From: Bordetella parapertussis
GTDB lineage: Bacteria > Bacteroidota > Bacteroidia > Chitinophagales > Chitinophagaceae
DNA: 64,000 nucleotides
Direction: 5' to 3'
Assembly (NCBI GenBank): GCA_943331005.2
Contig: CALQJX020000010.1
Location: forward strand, 62,001-126,000
The notes below the pieces were generated by a model that had not been told where the DNA came from, did no database searches, and worked only from the letters and a program-made list of their open reading frames with translations. Below are positions 37,331 through 44,479 of this stretch, piece after piece (the first letter of the stretch is position 1; every line of letters begins with the position of its first letter). A program made the translations under genes and the position numbers.

Positions 37331-37787
37331 CACCAAACTGGCTGAGGTGATGATTCAGATGTTTGTAGAACATATTGTTCCATTCTGTTTTGTTGAGCAC
37401 GCCGAATGAGTGTGACATTTTGCCGTCGAAGTAGCTTTCGCCCATTTCCTGTGTTTTGCGGATATAGCCGATCAGCTGCTTCTGCTCGTCTTCGAAATTC
37501 TTCTCCTCTTTAATGATGAAGTCGGGAGCGGTAGGGCCGCCTGGCTTGTAACCTTCTTCGTTTACTACTTTGTTTTTTACAAGTAGTTTCAGGATCAGAC
37601 CCATCACTAAGCCCGGTTTCTTGAACTTGCTTTCGTTGTAAATGTATTCATAGGTTACACTGCAGTGGGCCAGCATCTGCGATACAGACATTTTGCCCCA
37701 CTTTGCTGGTGTGGAGCTTGTAAGTGTGTTGATGCGTCCGATCAACTCTTCTGCAACTTCTTTGGTGAAAACATTAGGTAGAGCCAT
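37326..37787 (-). CDS. DUF1569 family protein (DinB-like fold)
   Basis: 153 residues from the ATG at 37787. An earlier in-frame start at 37856 would reach into the upstream 37835-38143 gene and adds residues unlike the family. The four-helix-bundle pattern of DinB/YfiT proteins is visible: SVSQMLAHCSVTYEYIYNESKF, DGKMSHSFGVLNKTEWNNMFYKHLNHHLSQFGV with His residues at helix positions able to bind metal. Function unknown; related proteins include thiol-dependent metalloenzymes. Confidence 0.8.
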   Translation of the reverse strand: MALPNVFTKEVAEELIGRINTLTSSTPAKWGKMSVSQMLAHCSVTYEYIYNESKFKKPGLVMGLILKLLVKNKVVNEEGYKPGGPTAPDFIIKEEKNFEDEQKQLIGYIRKTQEMGESYFDGKMSHSFGVLNKTEWNNMFYKHLNHHLSQFGV

Positions 37788-37834
37788 GTGTGATATTTTT
37801 TGTAAATGTGCAACTTTTTTCAGAAACAACAGTG

Positions 37835-38143
37835 TTACCACTTCATGTGGGGCCATCTGTTCTGGAAATAGTACAGGCTGTGTGCTTTCTGTTTCAGTAG
37901 CTGCAACTGTTCTGTATGTTCCTGTATCAGTGCCGAGATCGTTACAGGCGACAGATAAAACTCACCCACCAGTAAACGCACTATTTCTTCATAACATTTG
38001 TTCCTGATGTAGCCATAATAGATGTAACGTGCCATCAGGCATTCATTTCTTTTGTGCAGCAGGGTGTTACTTCGTCCCTTTCTGGTTCTGTTCTCCAGTC
38101 CGCTTTCTCTTATCAGCTCATTGAATATTTTTTGTCCTCGCAT
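37835..38143 (-). CDS. Small basic protein of unknown function
   Basis: 102 residues, rich in Arg/Lys, Tyr and His. No domain recognised. The C-terminal two thirds (YIYYGYIRNKCYEEIVRLLVGEFYLSPVTISALIQEHTEQLQLLKQ) may hold a helix-turn-helix-like fold, resembling small DNA-binding proteins, but this is only an impression. It lies 47 bases upstream of the DUF1569 gene on the same strand; an AT-rich 456-base gap precedes it. Confidence 0.55.
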   Translation of the reverse strand: MRGQKIFNELIRESGLENRTRKGRSNTLLHKRNECLMARYIYYGYIRNKCYEEIVRLLVGEFYLSPVTISALIQEHTEQLQLLKQKAHSLYYFQNRWPHMKW

Positions 38144-38599
38144 AATTGATAGGTTTTATGCCCCAAAATTACCTGCAGACCTTGTTTTAGTTCTGTCAAT
38201 TTTATAAACATTATACTATGGGTCGGGCTGTATGCAGCTACAGTACAATCTTATGCAGCTTTAGCGCATGTATTCGCGGCCCCATATTTGTGGATAAGTC
38301 TGTCATTTAGCACCATTTTGCATATCGCATTGTTGCAAAAACCATATGTTTCATTTGAATGATAATAATTATGGTCTATTAATGGCCTGGTCTTTCCGAC
38401 GCAAATTTCTGGTCAGGGATAAAATTGTAAGCCGACAATAAAGACAAATAATTGCAGGTAAAGATTTCTGTACAAATGAGTAATACAGAATACCAGCATA
38501 GCAAAGCAAATCATCTTGTGTTTCGAGGCACTGGTGCTGAAACACAAGAATACAGGCAGCAAAGACTAATAAAATAAAGGAATGCCGTTAAAAAGGAGA
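38144..38599. other. 456-base gene-free region
   Basis: AT-rich, without a reading frame of credible quality. It holds the start region of the 37835 gene and, near the right end, the hairpin at 38514-38549. No tRNA or recognisable RNA gene was seen. Confidence 0.6.
38514..38549. promoter_or_regulatory. Long nested hairpin downstream of the glucosaminidase gene
   Basis: Arms TCTTGTGTTTC and GAAACACAAGA (11 bp, perfect) with an inner GCAC/GTGC pairing. It lies about 50 bases after the minus-strand stop at 38600. No T run follows, so it may be a 3' structure, an RNA element or a protein site rather than a plain terminator. Confidence 0.55.
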
Positions 38600-39076
38600 T
38601 CATAGTTTGTTACTGAGCAATACGCTCATGATCTTCTGTTCCCATTCTTCAGGTTTTTCGGAATAGCCTGATGAACTCATGGCCTTGATCCAAAGCTTGG
38701 GGTTCTCATTGTTCTTCAACTTGCTATAGAATTTCTTACGTGATATCATGTTGCAGAAATCTATGTAAGAAGCATATTCATTATCGTATTGCTTGTAACG
38801 GCTTTTGTGACCTCTTTTGTTCACAAAATTGTTCTTGCCTACCATCCCAAAGTGGTTATTCAGCACCTTGGCTACTGGTCCTGCTCCGCCAGATGACTCT
38901 ACAGCAGCCACTGCCAGTATCACAGATGCAGGTATACCGTAGTGCTCGCCAAGCAGCGATGCAAGTATCTTATGGTCGGTAATGTAGTTTTTGTTCTGGG
39001 CATTGGCTGCAAAAGAAACAGCAAGCAATGCAAGCACTAAAATGTTTCTTTTAAGTATCCGGTTTATCACAGTCAT
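38600..39076 (-). CDS. Glucosaminidase-domain peptidoglycan hydrolase, exported
   Basis: 158 residues. Signal peptide (about 10-27, ending ANAQ), then a compact N-acetylglucosaminidase domain of the FlgJ/LytD type. Catalytic Glu60 is in VAAVESSGG, and NHFGMVG and YASYIDFCNMISRKKFYSKL are further family features. Predicted to cut peptidoglycan glycan strands in the periplasm. It lacks cell-wall-binding domains, as expected for a small Gram-negative enzyme. Confidence 0.88.
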   Translation of the reverse strand: MTVINRILKRNILVLALLAVSFAANAQNKNYITDHKILASLLGEHYGIPASVILAVAAVESSGGAGPVAKVLNNHFGMVGKNNFVNKRGHKSRYKQYDNEYASYIDFCNMISRKKFYSKLKNNENPKLWIKAMSSSGYSEKPEEWEQKIMSVLLSNKL

Positions 39077-39193
39077 GTCGCTACAATTTAAAAGTGGAGT
39101 GCAAATGTAACGATTTTTTGAATAGGAGGCTATTTTAAACTGTTAAAATATACAAATGTGTATAATGTTATTGTGTAAGTAATTTATTTGCAA

Positions 39194-39880
39194 TTACTTA
39201 TTCTTTTTTGCACTGCGATCTCTGTTGATCTTCATCTTGCCACTTTTGTCCCTCATATAGAACATATAGCCTGCAGATACACAGAAACTGTAGCTGCGGA
39301 TAGACATATCACTCAGCCCGGTGGGGTCAAGATCCATAAAGCCCATTTGTCCGCGCAGTCTGGCCACAAGACCTGCTGTTAACTGGTAGCCTACATTTAT
39401 GCCGGCACCTATATCTATTGGTCTGAGACCGTCGCCTACCTTAGAGCCGATCTTTATATCGCTGCGCGAGTCTATAGTAGCAGTATGCAGGTAGTTGTTG
39501 CCGTCTTTGTTCCAGCCTATGAAGGGTCCGGCACCCAGAAATAGCCTGTCTGTACCCAGCATACCTATCTTATATTGCAGGAACAGCGGTATTTCTACAG
39601 ACTTTACGGTCATTTGCTGGTAGCCACCCGGTATATTGTTTCTGTAACCGGTAGTTACATAATAGATGCCCGGCTGAAAATAGAGGTTGTCGGTGAGCGC
39701 CATATCAGACATTACGCCAAACCTGCCGCCATTTCTGAAGGTGGTTTCTTTCATTGCCCCATGATACAGCACATTGTAGTTCGATACATTAAAGCCAGCT
39801 TCCACCCCAAAGCCCATTTGAGCAGAGCCGGTAAGTGCCATTGAAAACATTGCCGCAGAAAGTAGTAAGATCTTCTTCAT
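39194..39880 (-). CDS. Outer-membrane beta-barrel protein (PorT-like domain)
   Basis: 228 residues. Signal peptide (about 1-20, ending SAQ), then strands typical of the small outer-membrane barrel family abundant in Bacteroidota (VEAGFNVSNY, YFQPGIYYVTTGY, VEIPLFLQYKIG, FLGAGPFIGWN, GINVGYQLTAGLVARL). The C-terminal extension is basic (SGKMKINRDRSAKKNK). No enzymatic residues visible. It probably has eight strands. Confidence 0.85.
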   Translation of the reverse strand: MKKILLLSAAMFSMALTGSAQMGFGVEAGFNVSNYNVLYHGAMKETTFRNGGRFGVMSDMALTDNLYFQPGIYYVTTGYRNNIPGGYQQMTVKSVEIPLFLQYKIGMLGTDRLFLGAGPFIGWNKDGNNYLHTATIDSRSDIKIGSKVGDGLRPIDIGAGINVGYQLTAGLVARLRGQMGFMDLDPTGLSDMSIRSYSFCVSAGYMFYMRDKSGKMKINRDRSAKKNK

Positions 39881-39943
39881 AATTGTGTGCTTTAAAATGG
39901 ATGTTACTGCGAATTTACCGAAGAAATGGGTCAGGTCACTTGT

Positions 39944-40759
39944 TTATCTTACTTCTGATGCCAGTTTGCGGGTTATATTATTATCATATTCGGTATTGTG
40001 GAAGCGGCGCACCCATTTTATGCCCTTTATGGCATTGGTAAGGAATACCTCATCGGCCCCCAGCATATCGGCCATGGTTATGGGACGCTCTGCAATAGCT
40101 GGTTGGGTATGCAGCAGGTGGCGCCTCATTACGCCTGCTACGCAACCGTCGCTTAGGGGAGGGGTAGAAATATGGCCATTCTTCACTACGAAGATGTTGG
40201 CAATAACGCTCTCTATGATGTTGCCATGCTGATTGCAGATAAGGGCATCATTCCATTTGTTTGCTTTGGCGATTTTGCCAGCCATGGCATAGACCAGCGC
40301 ATTGGCACTCTTCAGATTGCTGGTGCTGTCAATGCTTTTACATACATCTGTTGCCAGGTCCACTATAAGCCCGTTCTCATTCAGGGTAGTTGCTTCGGGC
40401 TCCAGGTGGTAACATTCTATCACATAATTGGCTTTTTTGCTATCGGGTCCGAAGATGCCCCCGCTGCCGGCAAAAACCTGAAGCCGCACCCTGCACAGTG
40501 CCTGCCATTGGTTCTTTGATACAGTACGTTGCACTTCCTTCAGCAGCACCTCTGGCGAAAACCTTGGCGGCAGCACAAAACCCAGCTGTTGCATGCCTGC
40601 AAACAGGCGGTCCATATGGTACTGAGCCAGTAAGATGGCGCCATCCTGTACCAGCATGGTCTCAAAAAGCCCCACCCCATACCTGAATGCACTATTGTCG
40701 GGGCTGATGAGTGCAGCTTCTGCAGCGGTTATCTTGCCATTGATGTTGGTAAAGCTCAA
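39944..40759 (-). CDS. Class IV aminotransferase
   Basis: PLP enzyme of the class IV fold: branched-chain aminotransferase, D-amino-acid aminotransferase or 4-amino-4-deoxychorismate lyase (PabC). 271 residues. Features: FRYGVGLFETM (27-35), PLP-Lys150 in SNLKSANALVYAMA, and NIIESVIANIFVV. The frame has no ATG start at the right place: the codon at 40759 is TTG, and no upstream ATG exists before the in-frame stop at 40814. The short size and FRYGVGLFETM motif lean to PabC-like enzymes, but substrate class cannot be fixed. Confidence 0.82.
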   Translation of the reverse strand: MSFTNINGKITAAEAALISPDNSAFRYGVGLFETMLVQDGAILLAQYHMDRLFAGMQQLGFVLPPRFSPEVLLKEVQRTVSKNQWQALCRVRLQVFAGSGGIFGPDSKKANYVIECYHLEPEATTLNENGLIVDLATDVCKSIDSTSNLKSANALVYAMAGKIAKANKWNDALICNQHGNIIESVIANIFVVKNGHISTPPLSDGCVAGVMRRHLLHTQPAIAERPITMADMLGADEVFLTNAIKGIKWVRRFHNTEYDNNITRKLASEVR

Positions 40760-40890
40760 AACGAATGAAAGTAAAGGGGGTAGTGATCCTTTGCAGCCGG
40801 GTAAAGTTACAGCTTAGTTAAATAAACCCTCTGCCGGAAATGTACCCCCCTAAAATTGCAGGTACTGATGTTGATTGAAGTGATTGTTTT

Positions 40891-40898
40891 TACATTTG
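40891..40898 (+). promoter_or_regulatory. -7 promoter box of the rhomboid gene (leaderless arrangement)
   Basis: TACATTTG, with TTG at 40871-40873 as a possible -33 element. Only four bases separate the box from the ATG at 40903. Confidence 0.6.
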
Positions 40899-40902
40899 CA
40901 TA

Positions 40903-41712
40903 ATGTTCAGTTCCAGACAAGGCGGCTTCTCCCAGATACCCACTATAGTAAAGAACATAATAATAATCAATGTTCTGTTCTTCCTGCTGCAAAATGTGCT
41001 GGGAGACAAGGCCGATATGTACCTGGCACTGCACTACTGGGAGTCGCCCTATTTCAGGTGGTGGCAGTTGTTCACCCATATGTTCATGCATGCCAATGTG
41101 GGCCACATATTCTTCAATATGTTTGCCCTCTGGATGTTTGGCTCTATACTGGAGAATGTATTTGGTCCAAAGCGTTTCCTTATATTCTACCTCGTTTGTG
41201 GTTTGGGCGCAGCTATCTGCCACCTCTCTGTACTTGGTTTCGAGTTTCATAAACTGCATGCGGCCTTCCTGTATTATCAGGAACATCCTTCATTGACCAG
41301 CTATGCGCAATTCCTTAAAAGATCGTCCTTTACAGAAGAGGTATTCATGAGGGTGCTTTCTTTCTGGCAGCAAAACCCCGATTGTACAGACTGTGCGCAG
41401 CAATCAATTCAGTTCATCAACCAGAAGTATGCACTCATGCTCAATGAGGCCACAGTGGGTGCCTCGGGTGCGGTGTTCGGTTTGTTATTTGCCTTTGGTT
41501 ACCTGTTCCCCGAAATGGAGCTGATGCTTATTTTTCCGCCCATACCTATCAAGGCCAAGTGGTTTGTGGCAGGTTATGCGGCAATAGAACTCTTCTCAGG
41601 CATTCAGAATTCAGCCGGCGACAATATTGCACACTTTGCCCATTTGGGAGGGATGCTGTTTGCCTTCATTCTGCTGCGAGCCTGGAAAAGCCGCACCACC
41701 CGCTGGAATTAA
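40903..41712 (+). CDS. Rhomboid-family intramembrane serine protease
   Basis: 269 residues, about six membrane helices. Catalytic Ser188 in GASGAVFGLL and His247 in AHFAHLGGM; the HMFMHANVGHIFFNMFALWMFG segment is typical of the second and third helices. A hydrophilic insert of about 65 residues (115-180) separates the early helices from the catalytic Ser helix and contains a Cys-x-x-Cys (161-164). It cleaves membrane proteins within the bilayer; substrates unknown. The start ATG sits beside its promoter box. Confidence 0.92.
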   Translation: MFSSRQGGFSQIPTIVKNIIIINVLFFLLQNVLGDKADMYLALHYWESPYFRWWQLFTHMFMHANVGHIFFNMFALWMFGSILENVFGPKRFLIFYLVCGLGAAICHLSVLGFEFHKLHAAFLYYQEHPSLTSYAQFLKRSSFTEEVFMRVLSFWQQNPDCTDCAQQSIQFINQKYALMLNEATVGASGAVFGLLFAFGYLFPEMELMLIFPPIPIKAKWFVAGYAAIELFSGIQNSAGDNIAHFAHLGGMLFAFILLRAWKSRTTRWN

Positions 41713-41956
41713 CCAACTGCGCTTGCAAAATATCAGGTAGTTTAGGGAGCCCATTCTTCGCTAATTGCGGTCTTTGAGCCAATTGTAGGTAGATCTGCAC
41801 ATCTACCCGTTGCTATGCCTTCAGCACAATATTCCTTATTTTCGCAACACACAGGCGCAAAGTAGGCTTGCAATCATTAGTTTTACGTTGCAATTGAATG
41901 TTTGCCCTGAGTAAACAACCTATTAATTCCTGTTTTCAACATTTGATATTTCTATA

Positions 41957-42538
41957 ATGGCTATACTCCGTTTCAGAGTTTTTTGGGAAGAAGACGACCA
42001 GACCTACCGTGATATTGAGATCCAGGGCAGCCAGACCTTCATGGATCTGCACCAGTGCATCGTCAAGGCGTTCGAATTTGATGGTAAACACCCTGCTTCA
42101 TTTTTCGAAAGTAATGAGCGCTGGCAGCGCAGCGGCAGGGAACTGAATTCGGAGGTGCTGGCAAATAAGAAAGATGCACCTGCTCTTTCTATGATCAAAA
42201 CACCGGTTTCTGCACTCATCAGCCTGCCCGATCAGAAGTTTGTTTATGTATACGATCCGGTAAAGAAGTGGACATTCCTGCTGGAACTGATCAATGTGAA
42301 CAAGGAAGAGACCTATCGTCGTGTGTATCCGTTCATTCTGCGCAAAGAGGGCATTGCTCCGGCACAGTATGGCATCAAGGGTGTAGCAGTAGACAAGATC
42401 ATGGAGATAGAAGAAAAGTATGACTTGGGTGCAGATGAAATGGCCGAAGGTTTTGGCGATGAAGGAGAGGGAGAAAATGAAAGTGGCGGTGAAGAAGCTT
42501 CTGAATCTTATGCCGACGATGGCGGTGGCGAATACTAA
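41957..42538 (+). CDS. pRiA4b ORF-3-like protein (PF07929 type)
   Basis: 193 residues. The N-terminal part matches the plasmid pRiA4b ORF-3-like family (FRVFWEEDDQTYRDIEIQGSQTFMDLHQCIVKAFEFDGKHPASFFES, then VYVYDPVKKWTFLLELINVNKEE). The C-terminal 45 residues are very acidic and Gly-rich. The family occurs on plasmids, transposons and chromosomes; function unknown. Here it has its own terminator and sits among core genes, so it shows no sign of being mobile now. Confidence 0.85.
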   Translation: MAILRFRVFWEEDDQTYRDIEIQGSQTFMDLHQCIVKAFEFDGKHPASFFESNERWQRSGRELNSEVLANKKDAPALSMIKTPVSALISLPDQKFVYVYDPVKKWTFLLELINVNKEETYRRVYPFILRKEGIAPAQYGIKGVAVDKIMEIEEKYDLGADEMAEGFGDEGEGENESGGEEASESYADDGGGEY

Positions 42539-42569
42539 AGTTCAATCCTTTAAACAGTAATATTTCCTG

Positions 42570-42600
42570 CCCTGCAATAGCCAGCTATTGCAGGGTTTAT
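42570..42600 (+). terminator. Terminator after the pRiA4b-like gene
   Basis: Arms CCCTGCAATAG and CTATTGCAGGG around a CCAG loop, with a T-containing tail, ending 14 bases before the miaA start codon. Confidence 0.85.
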
Positions 42601-42614
42601 TATAAAAGATCAGC

Positions 42615-43523
42615 TTGGCTGCACCACTACCCATAGTTTATGTAATAGCCGGTCCCACTGCTGTGGGCAAGACCGCTGTGTCTATAGCGCTGGCGCAGCG
42701 GCTGGGCACTGCCATAGTATCTGCCGATAGCAGGCAGTGCTACCGTGGCATGACCATCGGTACGGCAAAGCCCGATGCTGCAGAATTGGCCGCAGTTCCC
42801 CACTACTTCATAGACTCGCACAGTATTACCGATGCTATCACTGCTGCAGATTATGAGCAGCTATCGCTGCAGTATATAAGTGAGGTGCTGCAAAAGCATG
42901 GCAGAGCAGTAGTGTGTGGCGGCACAGGGCTATATATACAGGCACTTTGCGAGGGGCTTGATGAGATGCCCCCTGCAGACCCGCAGGTGGTAGCAACTGC
43001 AGAAGAGCAATATTCCCAACAGGGTATAGCATGGCTGCAGCAGGCAGTAGCTGCAGAAGACCCTGAGTTCTATAGCCGGGGAGAGATACAAAACCCGGCC
43101 AGGTTGTTGCGGGCATTGGCGTTTGTGCGCACCAATGGCAGCAGCATAGTACACTATCGCACCAATACCAGAAAAGAGCGCCCGTTCCGCATAGTGAAGG
43201 CGGGACTGGAGCTGCCCAGAGAGGTGCTCTATGAACGCATCAATCAGCGGGTAGATATCATGATGCAGCAGGGATTACTGCAGGAGGTGACAGCGCTTAT
43301 GCCCCATCGCCAACTGAAGAACCTGCAGACAGTAGGTTATGCAGAGTTGTTCGATTATCTGGAGGGCAATTGTACACTGGACTATGCTGTAGACAAGATA
43401 AAACAGCACAGCCGCAACTACGCCAAGCGCCAGCTTACCTGGTTCAAAAAAGATAAAGAATTCATCTGGTTCAGTGCGGCAGAGCCGCAGCTTGTAGATA
43501 AGATACTGGCACTGGGTCAATGA
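42615..43523 (+). CDS. miaA: tRNA dimethylallyltransferase MiaA
   Basis: Adds a dimethylallyl group to A37 of tRNAs reading UNN codons. 302 residues, typical length. P-loop GPTAVGKT close to the N-terminus, SADSRQCYRGMTIGTAKP, GGTGLYIQALC, and the C-terminal YAKRQLTWFKKD. The frame starts at TTG: an in-frame stop lies at 42603-42605 and no ATG or GTG precedes the P-loop, so TTG at 42615 is the only reasonable start. It converges with the higA gene, which begins four bases after it. Confidence 0.95.
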   Translation: MAAPLPIVYVIAGPTAVGKTAVSIALAQRLGTAIVSADSRQCYRGMTIGTAKPDAAELAAVPHYFIDSHSITDAITAADYEQLSLQYISEVLQKHGRAVVCGGTGLYIQALCEGLDEMPPADPQVVATAEEQYSQQGIAWLQQAVAAEDPEFYSRGEIQNPARLLRALAFVRTNGSSIVHYRTNTRKERPFRIVKAGLELPREVLYERINQRVDIMMQQGLLQEVTALMPHRQLKNLQTVGYAELFDYLEGNCTLDYAVDKIKQHSRNYAKRQLTWFKKDKEFIWFSAAEPQLVDKILALGQ

Positions 43524-43527
43524 AGAA

Positions 43528-43977
43528 CTAGTGCAGGGGTTCCAATTCTTTGGTAGTGTTCATTACACTTGCATTTCGTAAGTGAGCATTGATAGGCAAT
43601 TTCAATTTGTAAGGTCTGTTGAATGCTTCCTGAGATAACCTGAAGTGACTGGACAATGTACGGATCACTTCTTTTGAGATGCCTTTTTTATAATTAAGAA
43701 TGTCTGAAACCAATCCTTTACTCACGTTCAGGATAGCAGAAAGATCTTTAGCTTGTAAGCTATGTTCTATCATCAGTGATTTTAGCAATACTATAGGGTC
43801 TGTATCTGCAAAACTATTGTGTTCCATATCCCATTTTTCAATAAGAAATGTGAGCAACTCTATCTCGTCTGCTATTCCTTTTTTTCTTAAAGGTTCTTCA
43901 GAAAGTGCATCAAGCACTTTGCAGTATTCATTATACTGTTTTTTAGTCTTAATGACCTTGTACTTTAAACTATCCAT
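43528..43977 (-). CDS. higA: HigA-type antitoxin (Xre HTH)
   Basis: 149 residues. Helix-turn-helix of the Xre type in the middle (about 73-100, LQAKDLSAILNVSKGLVSDILNYKKGIS), with an acidic-basic N-terminal segment that probably binds the toxin. It follows the toxin gene by 12 bases, in the toxin-first order of HigBA modules. It should bind and neutralise HigB and repress the operon. Its 3' end almost touches that of the convergent miaA gene. Confidence 0.88.
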   Translation of the reverse strand: MDSLKYKVIKTKKQYNEYCKVLDALSEEPLRKKGIADEIELLTFLIEKWDMEHNSFADTDPIVLLKSLMIEHSLQAKDLSAILNVSKGLVSDILNYKKGISKEVIRTLSSHFRLSQEAFNRPYKLKLPINAHLRNASVMNTTKELEPLH

Positions 43978-43989
43978 GATCGCTCTTTC

Positions 43990-44322
43990 TTAATAATTGT
44001 TAACATCAAATTGCATATTCTGTTTACAAAGTCTGGTATATGCATCATGTGTGCCCAGCCAACAAACAAAGAGATGAACCTGTGTATGCCCAAATGCATA
44101 TTTACAGATCATCCTGTATTTGTTCCCTCCAATATCAAATACTACTCTGTTACTTCCTTTTCCAAGTAGGTCAGCACTTCTGAAGGTTTCCTGAATGTTT
44201 TCGGGAAATTCCCAATCTGCGTATTTCAAAATATTTAACCACATATTCAGCGAGAGTCTGCTACCCGCGTTCTGGATAGCATAATCCTCTATGGTCTGCT
44301 TTTTGATCAGATGCACTTTCAT
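43990..44322 (-). CDS. higB: HigB-type toxin
   Basis: 110 residues of the RelE/HigB superfamily: ribosome-dependent mRNA interferase. Features: the RSADLLGKGSNRVVFDIGGNKYRMICKY central strand region (basic residues in the catalytic sheet) and the C-terminal HLFVCWLGTHDAYTRL. It precedes higA and is preceded by the palindromic operator. The catalytic residues cannot be proven from sequence alone. Confidence 0.87.
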   Translation of the reverse strand: MKVHLIKKQTIEDYAIQNAGSRLSLNMWLNILKYADWEFPENIQETFRSADLLGKGSNRVVFDIGGNKYRMICKYAFGHTQVHLFVCWLGTHDAYTRLCKQNMQFDVNNY

Positions 44323-44347
44323 TGTGATCTGTAAAATTAATCAAATT

Positions 44348-44366
44348 AGTTCACATTTCGTGAACT
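44348..44366. promoter_or_regulatory. Candidate HigA operator
   Basis: AGTTCAC and GTGAACT, perfect 7-bp inverted repeat with a 5-base spacer, ending 25 bases before the higB ATG. A minus-strand TAATTTG that resembles a -7 box (one base short) overlaps its downstream arm, so a bound antitoxin would block transcription. Confidence 0.65.
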
Positions 44367-44479
44367 TTTGGTTTAGCATACAGATATGCTAGTATCTCCC
44401 CGCCTTCTCACTAAAATGAATTAATTTGCTATCTCAATTGATGTGTAATAGCCCCGGCCATTACCCTTAAAACCGTTTT

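Noticed and set aside
40807..41286. 159-residue minus-strand frame over the start of the rhomboid gene
   Set aside because: It is antisense to the rhomboid, whose promoter, start and catalytic residues are clear.
41957..42538. Mobile element carrying the pRiA4b-like gene
   Set aside because: No inverted repeats, target duplication, transposase or integrase were found around it, and the flanks are core genes.
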